Assembly (NCBI RefSeq): GCF_042466415.1 | Contig: NZ_JAXHCH010000002.1 | Coordinates: 1,488,001-1,552,000, forward strand | Source: Albirhodobacter sp042466415 | Lineage (GTDB): Bacteria > Pseudomonadota > Alphaproteobacteria > Rhodobacterales > Rhodobacteraceae | Direction of reading: 5' to 3' | Length of the DNA stretch: 64,000 bases | The notes under the pieces: model-generated | The model's input: only the letters and a program-made list of their open reading frames with translations | Told to the model about the DNA's origin: nothing | Databases searched by the model: none | Shown here: in pieces, positions 8,077-16,655 of the stretch | Numbering within the stretch: the first letter of the stretch is position 1 | How the letters are laid out: the number at the start of each line of letters is the position of its first letter | Translations under genes and position numbers: made by a program

Positions 8077-9518
8077 TGTTTAACCCTCGTCTCGAAGCCT
8101 TTAATCGTCTGGAACGCTTCCAACGCCGCTTGCGACAGTCGGATCGTCGGACGCTCTTGATTGCGAAGATCGAGATGCGTGAAATCACGCGCCATCAGAT
8201 CCTCCGCGGCGTCAATCGCCAGTAACCGCTCAACCGCGAGAACAGGCTGATCTTGCGGCAACATGATCCGCTGCCCGCGATCCAGCACAATATCCCAACG
8301 CCGTTCCCCCACGCGCACCAATCCCCGCGCACGCGGCAGGATCGGGGAGGCCGCAGCCAGAATATCAAGCGCTTCAGGCACCATCAACTGCGCCCCGCGC
8401 CCCGCAACCAACGGCAGATCCGGCCGCACCGTGCGATCCAGCAGGGTCGCTACGCGGTGACCCTCTGCATCCAGCATCTCGATGCCATTCGCATGACGCC
8501 AAAGGAGAGAGGGCACGCGCTCCGTCACGGAGATATCCAAGGTTCCGCCATCGCGGATCACCAAGCGCGCCTCGGCCACCGCATCCAAGCGCGTGATCAC
8601 CTCGTGGAGGGCCTCAAGATCGATCTGGAAAGAGGATGCGGGCAAAGACACCGGCATCATCGCGCGGATGGCGCGATCGACCTCCGGGCTGGCGCCTTCG
8701 ATTTTCATCAAGGACACCATGAACTCGGGGCGCTCTTGAACCTGACGCACAAGCTCGTCGTAGCGCGCGAACACTTCCGCGCGGCGCCCGTCATCGCCCA
8801 GCCAAAGACCGAGCCCGAGCACAACGCAAAACACTGGCGCGCCAATTCGCGCGAAACCGCGGAACACGGGCGTCAACCAAAGACGCTGTAGACGATAAGC
8901 CATCCGCGAGGGGGCGGGGTCGCGTTTCAAATGCGCCTGCCCCGTACGCGGCGCGCCGGCAGACGGAGAGGCCGCGACGCGCATCCCGAAGGAATGCGGG
9001 GCCTCCGCGTTCGACACACCGCCCACGCGCGGCGCCGCCTCACCGAGCGGCACAAACGACTTGCGCGAACTCGTCTGAGCGGCCGATTTGCGGGCTTTTT
9101 TCTGCGCCAATTTCGCCGCTTTCAACGCGACCTTCTCGGCCGCCTTCTCGCTTGCCTTGCGCGCTGCCTCTTGGGCCGCCGCTTGCGCGGCGAGGGCACG
9201 CTGGTCGGCTTTGAGGGCGAGCTGCGCGGTTTTGGAAACAGCCGGCTCGGAATTGCGCGGCACTTGCGGCGCGTAAGCCCCTGACCGCTGCGGCGCGGCG
9301 AGACCTGCTTTGGACGCTGTCAGCTTCTGTGAGGGTCCGGCCGCAAGCTGCGGGCGCTGCTGCGCCCCGTAGGCTGGCGGCGGCAAATCATCTTGCGCCC
9401 ATCCATGGCCCCATACCGCCTCAGCATCCGGTGCGGACGGATAGTCGCGATCAACCGGCGCGGTGTTTTGGGCCGGTTGCGGTGCGGGATGTGGCGCTTG
9501 CAGACGGTAGGCGCGCAT
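8073..9518 (-). CDS. ftsQ: Cell division protein FtsQ, possibly with a long cytoplasmic N-terminal extension
   Basis: The C-terminal 300 residues are a normal FtsQ: basic cytoplasmic start (KRDPAPSRMAYRLQRLWL), one membrane helix about residues 221-241, a POTRA domain and a beta domain. It links the divisome to FtsL/FtsB in the periplasm. The frame stays open far upstream. Starting at ATG 9518 gives 481 residues, with a Pro/Gln-rich part containing DDLPPPAY (residues 43-50), then a highly charged Ala/Lys helix (about 96-147). The usual family length would match ATG 8984 (303 residues). Neither start has a strong ribosome binding site. The composition of the extension looks coding, hence the longer call. 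Confidence 0.75.
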   Translation of the reverse strand: MRAYRLQAPHPAPQPAQNTAPVDRDYPSAPDAEAVWGHGWAQDDLPPPAYGAQQRPQLAAGPSQKLTASKAGLAAPQRSGAYAPQVPRNSEPAVSKTAQLALKADQRALAAQAAAQEAARKASEKAAEKVALKAAKLAQKKARKSAAQTSSRKSFVPLGEAAPRVGGVSNAEAPHSFGMRVAASPSAGAPRTGQAHLKRDPAPSRMAYRLQRLWLTPVFRGFARIGAPVFCVVLGLGLWLGDDGRRAEVFARYDELVRQVQERPEFMVSLMKIEGASPEVDRAIRAMMPVSLPASSFQIDLEALHEVITRLDAVAEARLVIRDGGTLDISVTERVPSLLWRHANGIEMLDAEGHRVATLLDRTVRPDLPLVAGRGAQLMVPEALDILAAASPILPRARGLVRVGERRWDIVLDRGQRIMLPQDQPVLAVERLLAIDAAEDLMARDFTHLDLRNQERPTIRLSQAALEAFQTIKGFETRVKQ

Positions 9519-9945
9519 CACGGGCTCTTGGCGCACGTCCCCCGACCCACGACCGAACTCTGGCGCACACACCATCGATCGCGCAAAAAGCGCTGTGATC
9601 CGGCTCTGCCCGATCATCCGCGCCACCCTGCGCGCAAAATTTCCGCGTGTTGAGCCACCAAGAGAGCCGCGCTTGCGCGCATCTGGGTATTCCGGCCCGA
9701 GAAAATTCCCACGCCACAAACACTTACCGCCATCCGGTGGGACATCCTGCTCGACATACCCGCCACTTTCGCCTGTGCCCGCGTTGGGGCGTTTTCCCGT
9801 TTGTCGGGATCATTTTCTCTCCTGCTTTCGGAGAGTATTGCGCCATAAAACAGGCGCTTTCCCTGTTTGTCAGGGGATTATCGTAACTTGGCAACGGATT
9901 TAAGCCGCCAGCCTGCGTATTTTTCGGAAGACCTGAAAAATCGAC
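9519..9945. other. Intergenic region where ddl would be expected
   Basis: A gap of about 430 bases between murB and ftsQ. In related dcw clusters the D-alanine-D-alanine ligase gene lies here; no ATP-grasp remnant is visible in any frame. The ftsQ frame stays open to 9719, so part may be coding. The rest holds three small hairpins at 9796-9875. Confidence 0.55.
9796..9875. repeat. Three small hairpins between murB and ftsQ
   Basis: CCCG/CGGG with loop TTTGT (9796-9808), CTCTCC/GGAGAG (9817-9835), and CCCTG/CAGGG with the same TTTGT loop (9861-9875). The first and third are imperfect copies that keep pairing although the stem sequence differs. On the minus strand each is followed by three or four A's. 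Confidence 0.45.
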
Positions 9946-10866
9946 TTAAAAATCACCGATACGCTTAATTTCCCATTCTAACGTAATTCCCTGCGTCTGC
10001 AAAACCTTTTTGCGCACGTCTTCGCCGAGCTCCTCAAGATCGCGCGCCGTTGCGCCGCCGATATTGATCATGAAGTTCGAATGCATGGGCGACATCTGTG
10101 CCCCGCCACGCGTCGCGCCGCGCATACCTGCCTCGTCAATCACCTTCCACGCTTTGAGATCATGCACATCATCGGCCTTACCCGTGGAGGAGAACCCCGC
10201 CGGATTGCGGAAGGTCGATCCGGCCGAGCGTTCCTTGGTTGGTTGGCTCGCATCGCGCTTTGCGAGCTGATCGAGCATCCGTGCCTCCAAGACCTCGGGA
10301 TCACCCAGCGGTGCCTCAAACACTGCCGCGGTGAGAACATATCCTTCCGGAAGGGTCGACTGGCGGTAGCCCAGTGCCAGATCTTTCGCGGGGATCACAA
10401 CCGACTGCCCTTCGCGCGTCACGGCGTGGGCCTCAACGAGATGGTCGGCGACGTAAACCCCGTAGCATCCCGCGTTCATCCGCACAGCGCCGCCAATCGA
10501 GCCCGGGATCGTGCGCAAAAATGTCAGATCAACCCCGCCCTGCGCCGCTTTGCGCGCCACATGCGCATCCAGTGCCGCGGCCCCCGCAATCACGCGCGTG
10601 CCGTCGACTTCGATTGCGTTAAACCCGCGCCCCAACCGGATAACCACCGCGCGGATGCCGCCATCGCGCACGATCAGATTTGAGCCGACGCCCATCGGGA
10701 ACACGTCGACTGTCTCTGGCAATGCCGCCAGAAACGCTTGCAGATCCGCAAGATCCGCCGGTTGAAATAGATAATCCGCAGGGCCGCCAACACGCAGCCA
10801 AGTCAGATCCGCTAGGGGACGTTGGGGGGTCAGGGTTCCGCGGGGGGTGTAGGACAACTGGATCAT
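9946..10866 (-). CDS. murB: UDP-N-acetylenolpyruvoylglucosamine reductase MurB
   Basis: 306 residues. It reduces the enolpyruvyl group of UDP-GlcNAc-enolpyruvate to UDP-MurNAc with NADPH and FAD. Visible are the FAD-binding region (TWLRVGGPADYL, MGVGSNLIVRDGG), the second FAD segment (LRTIPGSIGGAVRMNAGCYG) and the catalytic serine region (ERSAGSTFRNP), followed by the C-terminal Glu-containing domain. Type I/II assignment was not attempted. A Hint-domain gene lies upstream, between it and murC, and the usual ddl gene downstream is missing. Confidence 0.96.
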   Translation of the reverse strand: MIQLSYTPRGTLTPQRPLADLTWLRVGGPADYLFQPADLADLQAFLAALPETVDVFPMGVGSNLIVRDGGIRAVVIRLGRGFNAIEVDGTRVIAGAAALDAHVARKAAQGGVDLTFLRTIPGSIGGAVRMNAGCYGVYVADHLVEAHAVTREGQSVVIPAKDLALGYRQSTLPEGYVLTAAVFEAPLGDPEVLEARMLDQLAKRDASQPTKERSAGSTFRNPAGFSSTGKADDVHDLKAWKVIDEAGMRGATRGGAQMSPMHSNFMINIGGATARDLEELGEDVRKKVLQTQGITLEWEIKRIGDF

Positions 10867-10959
10867 ACGGCGTGAGTAACGCCAGACACCGCGCGGAGCA
10901 AGAGCCCGCCCGCCTATGCGCAGCCGCGTTATGCTCGCCCCGCGGCACGATGCGGGTGC

Positions 10960-12066
10960 TTAACGCCCCGCATCCATCCCTTGCGCCGAGGTTAACGCGA
11001 CATCGTTCTTCAGGTGACGATCAAACAGGCGCTGCAAGCGGCCGGATTGGAAAATCGGTCGCGCGGGCTCTGGCGTGCTTACCATGACCTCGGGGAACAG
11101 CGCTTCCAACTCCTCTACCGCCTCGGGCCCCATCGCCTTGCGGGCCTGCGGGCCGGTCAGGAGGGTTTCGCTCTGACAGCCATCGGCGAAGATAATCTCG
11201 TGGCGGTCCGTCATGAGGTGGAAATAGGTCACACTGCCGGGCGAGGGCTGGACGTCGATCCCCTCGATCGCGGTGAGCTTGATCGCCGGGATCAGAACCT
11301 CGCGCGATCCGAACATCCGCTCCGCGATTTTGGATTGCAACAGCATGCGGTGCTGGCGCGAGACGTAAAGATCGCGGATCGGGCGATCCGCCCCCAACGC
11401 ACCGCGCGCAATGCGAACGGGCGCGAGCTTGCCCATCCCAATCGCGGCGCTCGATCCGATCCAGCGGATTTGTTGCAAGCCGTTATCACGCGTTTGCACG
11501 ACGTCGCCCGCTGCCAGTTGCTCGATCGGACGCTCGCCTTGATCGGTCATAATCAAGGTGCCGCGAACGTAACAGGTAACGTAATCCCACGCCTGCCGGT
11601 CCCCCGTCATCCCTGCATAGCTCGCCCCCGACAAACTATCGAGCGACAGCGAACGGATCCCCTGCGCCTCCATTGCGGTCTGGTCGGCGTTGGCTGAGAA
11701 CTCGGGCGCCCAATAGGTATTGCCGTTGGTATCTTGGAAAACCACGGCTGTGATGGAGGCTGTGCTACCATCAACATAGGTAATGGTCGCATTATAGACG
11801 ACAGAGGAATCAAACGTCTGGTTCGCCCCGCCATTGATCCGGAAGGTCTCCGCCGGAGAGTTATCTTGATCGTAGGCCGTTGACGTGCCGCCCGTGTACC
11901 CGGTGCTGCCAACCGAGAAGGTTTGCGCCTGATTCACCAAGGCATCCCCCTCGGAGCCGAATGTCATACCGACAAGCGCGTTGGCATTCTCCGCCGTTGT
12001 ATTGCCCTCGGTCGTATCGATATCGGTCAGATTGCCGAGCGAGAACACGGTAAATGTGGTTGCCAT
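10960..12066 (-). CDS. Hint-domain (Hedgehog/intein-like) protein
   Basis: 368 residues from ATG 12066, which has a good AGGAGA site. The N-terminal half (residues 1-165) is acidic, rich in Thr, Asn, Gly and Asp, and resembles secreted, repeat-type Rhodobacterales proteins. Then comes a Hint_2 domain opening with CYVRGTLIMTDQGERPIEQL, with QIRWIGS and the conserved His in VSRQHRMLL. Hint domains descend from self-splicing elements; in these proteins cleavage has rarely been shown. There is no signal peptide, so if exported it would use another route. It is an insertion between the DUF2484 gene and murB and has no known role in cell wall synthesis. Confidence 0.85.
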   Translation of the reverse strand: MATTFTVFSLGNLTDIDTTEGNTTAENANALVGMTFGSEGDALVNQAQTFSVGSTGYTGGTSTAYDQDNSPAETFRINGGANQTFDSSVVYNATITYVDGSTASITAVVFQDTNGNTYWAPEFSANADQTAMEAQGIRSLSLDSLSGASYAGMTGDRQAWDYVTCYVRGTLIMTDQGERPIEQLAAGDVVQTRDNGLQQIRWIGSSAAIGMGKLAPVRIARGALGADRPIRDLYVSRQHRMLLQSKIAERMFGSREVLIPAIKLTAIEGIDVQPSPGSVTYFHLMTDRHEIIFADGCQSETLLTGPQARKAMGPEAVEELEALFPEVMVSTPEPARPIFQSGRLQRLFDRHLKNDVALTSAQGMDAGR

Positions 12067-12321
12067 CCTTGGGTCTCCTGAGTTGGGTCGAGGCCGGCGT
12101 GCAAAAGATCCAAGAGATGTCTCTGAACCCATCGCGAGGCCGCAGGCAACGATTTGTTAACTAAGGAGTACCCGAAGACTTTGTGCTCAATTTGTCTCAA
12201 ATAAGACCTATTGTGCCCTGAGCGGGGCATACCACTATGAGTTGATCACCTCAGGTGACCTTGGGTCAGAAATCAATGCAGCAAGGGATTTCGCCCACAT
12301 CCATGCGCAAGGGTGGGCCGA

Positions 12322-12567
12322 TTACTCGGCGCGATCTTGCCACATTTTGCGAAACAGATACCGCGCCGGATAGCGCAGAACCGATATCCCCCCCACAAGG
12401 CACAAAAGGCCGATCAGCGGCCCGTGATCCAAAGTGACCCAGCCAATCAACGGAACGCCGCTGATGATCAGTGCCCAAGCCCCGCGCCAATGGAACCGCC
12501 GCGGAGCGAGGGCGATGACAGTGGCGCATAGCGCCCAAAGGCAGGCGGTGATGAGGGCATAGGTCAT
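12322..12567 (-). CDS. DUF2484 family small membrane protein
   Basis: 81 residues, starting at MTYALITACLWAL. Two to three hydrophobic segments (ALITACLWALCATVIAL, GAWALIISGVPLIGWV, GLLCLVGGISVL) are followed by a basic tail (RYPARYLFRKMWQDRAE). This is the DUF2484 pattern, a family found next to murC/murB in Rhodobacterales. The function is unknown; location suggests a role near peptidoglycan precursor synthesis. A longer frame to 12708 exists, but its added residues are not membrane-like. Confidence 0.75.
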   Translation of the reverse strand: MTYALITACLWALCATVIALAPRRFHWRGAWALIISGVPLIGWVTLDHGPLIGLLCLVGGISVLRYPARYLFRKMWQDRAE

Positions 12568-12801
12568 AATGGTCTTTGGTCTCTCAAGGTGGGGTGAGCG
12601 TGAACGCTCTGAAAATAGACGCGCCCGTAAAAATGGGGTCGCGGAAAGCACGAAGGCCGAGGGTATTTGACGACCCCAGCCTTGAAAAAACAAGCGGATT
12701 TCCGCCAATCTCTACATTTTCTGTGTCGAGCCCTCAAACGGCGCGACGATCCCGTCGGGGGACGCGCCCGCCAGCGGCAAAGCCGGCGGGGAGATCGACG
12801 T

Positions 12802-14220
12802 TTAATCCTTGCTCAAACGCGCAGGCAACCCATGCGCCCAAGTCGAAATGGTGCCCGCACCGAGGCAAACAACCATATCGCCCTCGCGTGCCTGCTCGCG
12901 CACCAGACGCGCGAGATCCTCCTCATTGAGAAGTGCGCGCGCGTGGCGATGGCCATGCCGGATCAACCCCGCAACAAGATCATCGCGCGAGGCGCCTGCC
13001 ACCGGCTCCTCGCCCGCCGCATAAACCTCGGCAATGCCCACAACATCGGCGTCATTGAAGCAGGTGCAGAAATCCTCAAACAACGATTGAAGGCGCGAAT
13101 AACGATGCGGCTGGTGCACCGCGATCACGCGCGCATTCGGCGTGCCAGAGGTCGCCTGCCGTGCTGCCTTCAATACGGCAGCAATCTCGACCGGATGATG
13201 GCCGTAATCGTCGATGATCGTGACGCCGTTGACCTCCGCAACCTTGGTAAACCGACGGTTAACCCCGCCAAAGGCCGCCAGCGCCGATTTGATTTCTTCC
13301 ATCTTCATGCCCAGATGCCGCGCAACCGCAACAGCCGACAAGGCATTCGAGACGTTGTGATCGCCCGGCATCGGCAACGAGCAGCCCTCAATAACCGCCC
13401 CCTCGCCTTCGCCCTGCAATGCGATATCAAAATGGGCGACGCCCGCTTTATACGTCAGGTTGATCGCGCGCACGTCCGCTTGCGGGTTAAACCCGAAGGT
13501 CACCACACGGCGATCCGAGATCTTGCCCACCAGCGCCTGAACCTCCGGATGATCGGTGCAGCACACCGCCAAGCCGTAGAACGGAATATTGGAGACGAAA
13601 TCATAGAACCCTTTGCGCAGCGCATCAAAGCTGCCCCAATGTTCCATATGTTCGGGATCGATGTTGGTCACGATCGCAATCGTCGCGGGCAGACGGTTGA
13701 ACGAGCCGTCCGACTCGTCGGCCTCAACCACCATCCACTCCCCCGCCCCCGCGCGCGCGTTCGATCCGTAAGCATGGATCACGCCGCCGTTGATCACGGT
13801 CGGATCAAAGTTGCCCTTATCAAGCAAGGTCGCAACCATGGTTGTGGTCGTCGTTTTGCCATGCGTTCCTGCAACGGCGATATTGGACCGCAACCGCATC
13901 AGTTCCGCCAGCATCTCCGCGCGGCGCACAACCGGAAGGCCGAGGCGGCGCGCCTCCTCCAACTCGGGATTGCCCGGTTTGATGGCCGTCGAAATCACGA
14001 CAACAGCCGCCGCGCCGATATTTTCCGCGCGCTGGCCCTCAAACACGGTCGCGCCCAAAGATACGAGACGGTCCGTGATTTTGGACGCTTTCGCATCCGA
14101 TCCCTGAACGGCGAAACCTTGCGTCATCAACACTTCAGCAATGCCAGACATGCCGATGCCGCCGATGCCGACAAAATGGATGGGGCCCAGTTCTACGGGC
14201 AATTTTGTCGCGGCGTTCAT
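12802..14220 (-). CDS. murC: UDP-N-acetylmuramate--L-alanine ligase MurC
   Basis: 472 residues. It adds the first amino acid, L-Ala, to UDP-MurNAc using ATP. Visible are HFVGIGGIGMSGIAEVL at the N-terminus, the P-loop VAGTHGKTTTT, the EADESDGSF motif, and the HNVSNALSAVAVA motif of the central domain, then YGHHPVEI in the C-terminal domain. All Mur-ligase catalytic signatures are present, in contrast to MurF in this cluster. Its ATG overlaps the murG stop by 4 bases, which fixes the start. Confidence 0.97.
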   Translation of the reverse strand: MNAATKLPVELGPIHFVGIGGIGMSGIAEVLMTQGFAVQGSDAKASKITDRLVSLGATVFEGQRAENIGAAAVVVISTAIKPGNPELEEARRLGLPVVRRAEMLAELMRLRSNIAVAGTHGKTTTTTMVATLLDKGNFDPTVINGGVIHAYGSNARAGAGEWMVVEADESDGSFNRLPATIAIVTNIDPEHMEHWGSFDALRKGFYDFVSNIPFYGLAVCCTDHPEVQALVGKISDRRVVTFGFNPQADVRAINLTYKAGVAHFDIALQGEGEGAVIEGCSLPMPGDHNVSNALSAVAVARHLGMKMEEIKSALAAFGGVNRRFTKVAEVNGVTIIDDYGHHPVEIAAVLKAARQATSGTPNARVIAVHQPHRYSRLQSLFEDFCTCFNDADVVGIAEVYAAGEEPVAGASRDDLVAGLIRHGHRHARALLNEEDLARLVREQAREGDMVVCLGAGTISTWAHGLPARLSKD

Positions 14221-15326
14221 TTCGATTTCCTTACAAGTTCTTCGACACAACGGCACAGACGATCGGTCGCATCGGGGCGACCAAAGGATGCTGCGGCGGC
14301 GGCCATCTGCACCGCTACGTCGGGATTGTCCAGTATGCGCGCCACTTCGGACGCAAGGGTACGCGCATCAAGCGCGCCTTCCGCAAAGACCGTTGCCGCA
14401 CCGACGTCGACCAATCCACGCGCATTCGCGGTTTGGTGATCGCCCGTCGCGGCGGCGAATGGGATCAAGATCGAAGGGCGCCCGACGACCGAAATATCCG
14501 CCACGGATGAGGCGCCAGAGCGCGAAATGACCAGTTGGCAGTCCGTTAAGCGGCGCGGCACATCCGCAAAGAAGGGCTCCACCTCCGCCACCAAACCTGC
14601 CTGCGCATAGGCCTCGACCACGCGGGCGTGGTCCTCGCCACGCGCCTGATGCGCAATCCGCAAACGTGATTTCAACGCCTCGGGCAAGGAGGCCAACGCC
14701 TGCGGGACAACATCAGACAAAATACGCGCACCCTGCGAGCCGCCGATGACCAACACGGACATCACCTCTGCGCTCGGCGCGCGGTAAGGCGCGGCTGTGC
14801 AGGCGAGAACAGAGCCGCGAACGGGATTGCCCGTATGCAGCCCCTCAACCCCTTGGGGTAGATCTGTCGGCCATGTGCCACAGGCAACCGCATCAACGCG
14901 CCGCGCGAAAATCTTGTTCACCCGCCCCATGACGCCGTTTTGCTCATGGATGGCCCGTGGAAGCCGCATCGCCCAAGCCGCCGAGAGAGCGGGGATCGTC
15001 GGATAGCCACCAAAGCCGATGACCACCTTCGGACGATCCGCCAGGTTTTGCAGGCAGGCCGTCACAACGCCGCCCATAATCGCAAAGGGCGTCAGAAGCT
15101 TTGCGAGCAGGCCGCCGCGTGCGAAAGTCGCCGAGGACACCTCCTCAATTACCACCCCGTCCGGAAACGCCGTCGCGTAGCGCGCGCCGCGTTTGTCTGT
15201 CGACAACTTGACCCGCCAGCCCTTCGCGATCATCGCTTCGGCCAAAGCTTGCGCAGGGAACATGTGCCCCCCCGTGCCTCCCGCCGCGATGAGCAACAAT
15301 GGCGCTTTATCCGCGCCCGAGGCCAT
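14217..15326 (-). CDS. murG: UDP-GlcNAc:lipid I transferase MurG
   Basis: 369 residues, family GT28. It converts lipid I to lipid II at the inner face of the membrane. The N-terminal glycine-rich loop AAGGTGGHMFPAQALAEAM, the VIGFGGYP segment, HEQNGVMGRVNK, and the C-terminal nucleotide loop VIGGSQGARILSD are visible, as are SRSGASSVAD and IPFAAATGDHQT. ATG at 15326 overlaps the ftsW stop by one base. Upstream residues in the same frame are spurious. Confidence 0.97.
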   Translation of the reverse strand: MASGADKAPLLLIAAGGTGGHMFPAQALAEAMIAKGWRVKLSTDKRGARYATAFPDGVVIEEVSSATFARGGLLAKLLTPFAIMGGVVTACLQNLADRPKVVIGFGGYPTIPALSAAWAMRLPRAIHEQNGVMGRVNKIFARRVDAVACGTWPTDLPQGVEGLHTGNPVRGSVLACTAAPYRAPSAEVMSVLVIGGSQGARILSDVVPQALASLPEALKSRLRIAHQARGEDHARVVEAYAQAGLVAEVEPFFADVPRRLTDCQLVISRSGASSVADISVVGRPSILIPFAAATGDHQTANARGLVDVGAATVFAEGALDARTLASEVARILDNPDVAVQMAAAAASFGRPDATDRLCRCVEELVRKSK

Positions 15327-16489
15327 TAGCGGCCCCTCCGGTAGATATCGTGCAGTTGATGTTGTGGACGGCTGCGCGTCAACGCGAGCAACATCCCGAC
15401 CGCGATGCCCGACGCAATAACCGACGAGCCGCCGTAGGACACGAAGGGCAACGTCATCCCCTTGGCAGGCAGCAAGCGCACCGCAACGCCCATGTTGATC
15501 AACGCCTGAACGCCAAACGCGCATGCCAGACCAGAGCCCGCAAGCCGCGTGAAGTGATCACGCTCGGACATCAGCCGCGAGAGCGAGCGCACGACAACCG
15601 TTGCGTAAAGCGCGATGATGATGAGAACGAGGATCAGGCCATATTCTTCCGCCGCGACCGCGATGATAAAATCGGTATGCGCATCGGGAAGCGACCATTT
15701 CACAGTGCCCTCGCCCACGCCAACCCCGAAGAACCCGCCTTCCTGAATGGCGTTCGTCGCGTAGCCGATTTGGGTGCGCGGGTCGATCTCGGTCGACAAG
15801 AAGCCGTTGATCCGACGCGCGAAGTGCTCGGACATATTGTAGGAGAAGACGCCAGCCGTCACGACAAGCCCGACGATGATCGACAGCAAGGTGAAAGGAG
15901 CGCCGGCAACGAAATACATCACACCCCAGCTAAACAGAACCAAGGAAGCCTGACCGAAATCGGGTTGAAGCGCGAGCATCAAGCTCACCACCATTACCAC
16001 GATGAACGAATAAAGCTTACCCGGAGGCCCCGCGACCTCGAAGGAGGAGGCCATCAGCCATGCCGCGAAGACAACAAACCCGGGCTTGAGAAATTCGGAG
16101 GGTTGCACCGATGCAAAACCGAGCGAGAACCAGCGCACGGCGCCCTTCCCGAAGTCAGTGCCGAAGAACGGCAAAAGCGCGATCGCGACAAAGCCGATGG
16201 CAAATCCGACCGTGCCAAGACGGCGGATCTGGTTCGGCGGCATCATCGACACGCCGATCATCACGCCAATCGCAAGCGTGCCGAAGAAGGCTTGTCGCAA
16301 AACGTAATAGAAAGGGTCGAGCCCGTTTTTCTCCGCCAAAGGCACCGATGCCGCAAGCCCCAACAAGAGCCCCACGCCAAACAGGCCAAGCACGCAGGAG
16401 AGCGACCATTTATCGATCGTCCGCCACCACTTTGGAAGAATAGGTTCACCGGCCCGAACGGGCGCAGTGCCGAAAACCATCTCTGTCAT
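15326..16489 (-). CDS. ftsW: Septal peptidoglycan polymerase FtsW
   Basis: 387 residues with about ten membrane helices, SEDS family. FtsW polymerises glycan strands from lipid II together with FtsI. The family signature near the end (KGMTLPFVSYGGSSVIASGIAVGMLLAL) and the conserved 'PDAHTDFIIAVAAEE' loop, holding the catalytic Asp region, are present. It follows murD by about 170 bases and overlaps murG by one base. Confidence 0.96.
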   Translation of the reverse strand: MTEMVFGTAPVRAGEPILPKWWRTIDKWSLSCVLGLFGVGLLLGLAASVPLAEKNGLDPFYYVLRQAFFGTLAIGVMIGVSMMPPNQIRRLGTVGFAIGFVAIALLPFFGTDFGKGAVRWFSLGFASVQPSEFLKPGFVVFAAWLMASSFEVAGPPGKLYSFIVVMVVSLMLALQPDFGQASLVLFSWGVMYFVAGAPFTLLSIIVGLVVTAGVFSYNMSEHFARRINGFLSTEIDPRTQIGYATNAIQEGGFFGVGVGEGTVKWSLPDAHTDFIIAVAAEEYGLILVLIIIALYATVVVRSLSRLMSERDHFTRLAGSGLACAFGVQALINMGVAVRLLPAKGMTLPFVSYGGSSVIASGIAVGMLLALTRSRPQHQLHDIYRRGR

Positions 16490-16655
16490 GGTCCACCGCC
16501 GTTTGATACTGCCTCGAAAACGCCCATTTACTGGGTCTAAGGGCTAGTCTAACTTAACGAGGGCCAACACGCTAGAGATAGTTTGCACGATGGCACGCGT
16601 GCCCCCCATTTAGCTGGGGCGCCGCGTGCCGGTCGCGCATTTGGCGGAAAAGCGA

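Noticed and set aside
12667..14439. 590-codon plus-strand frame opposite murC
   Set aside because: Shadow of murC, which has all family motifs.
16590..16630. Terminator between ftsW and murD
   Set aside because: A GC-rich inverted repeat is present, but there is no T run on either strand, so it was not listed.
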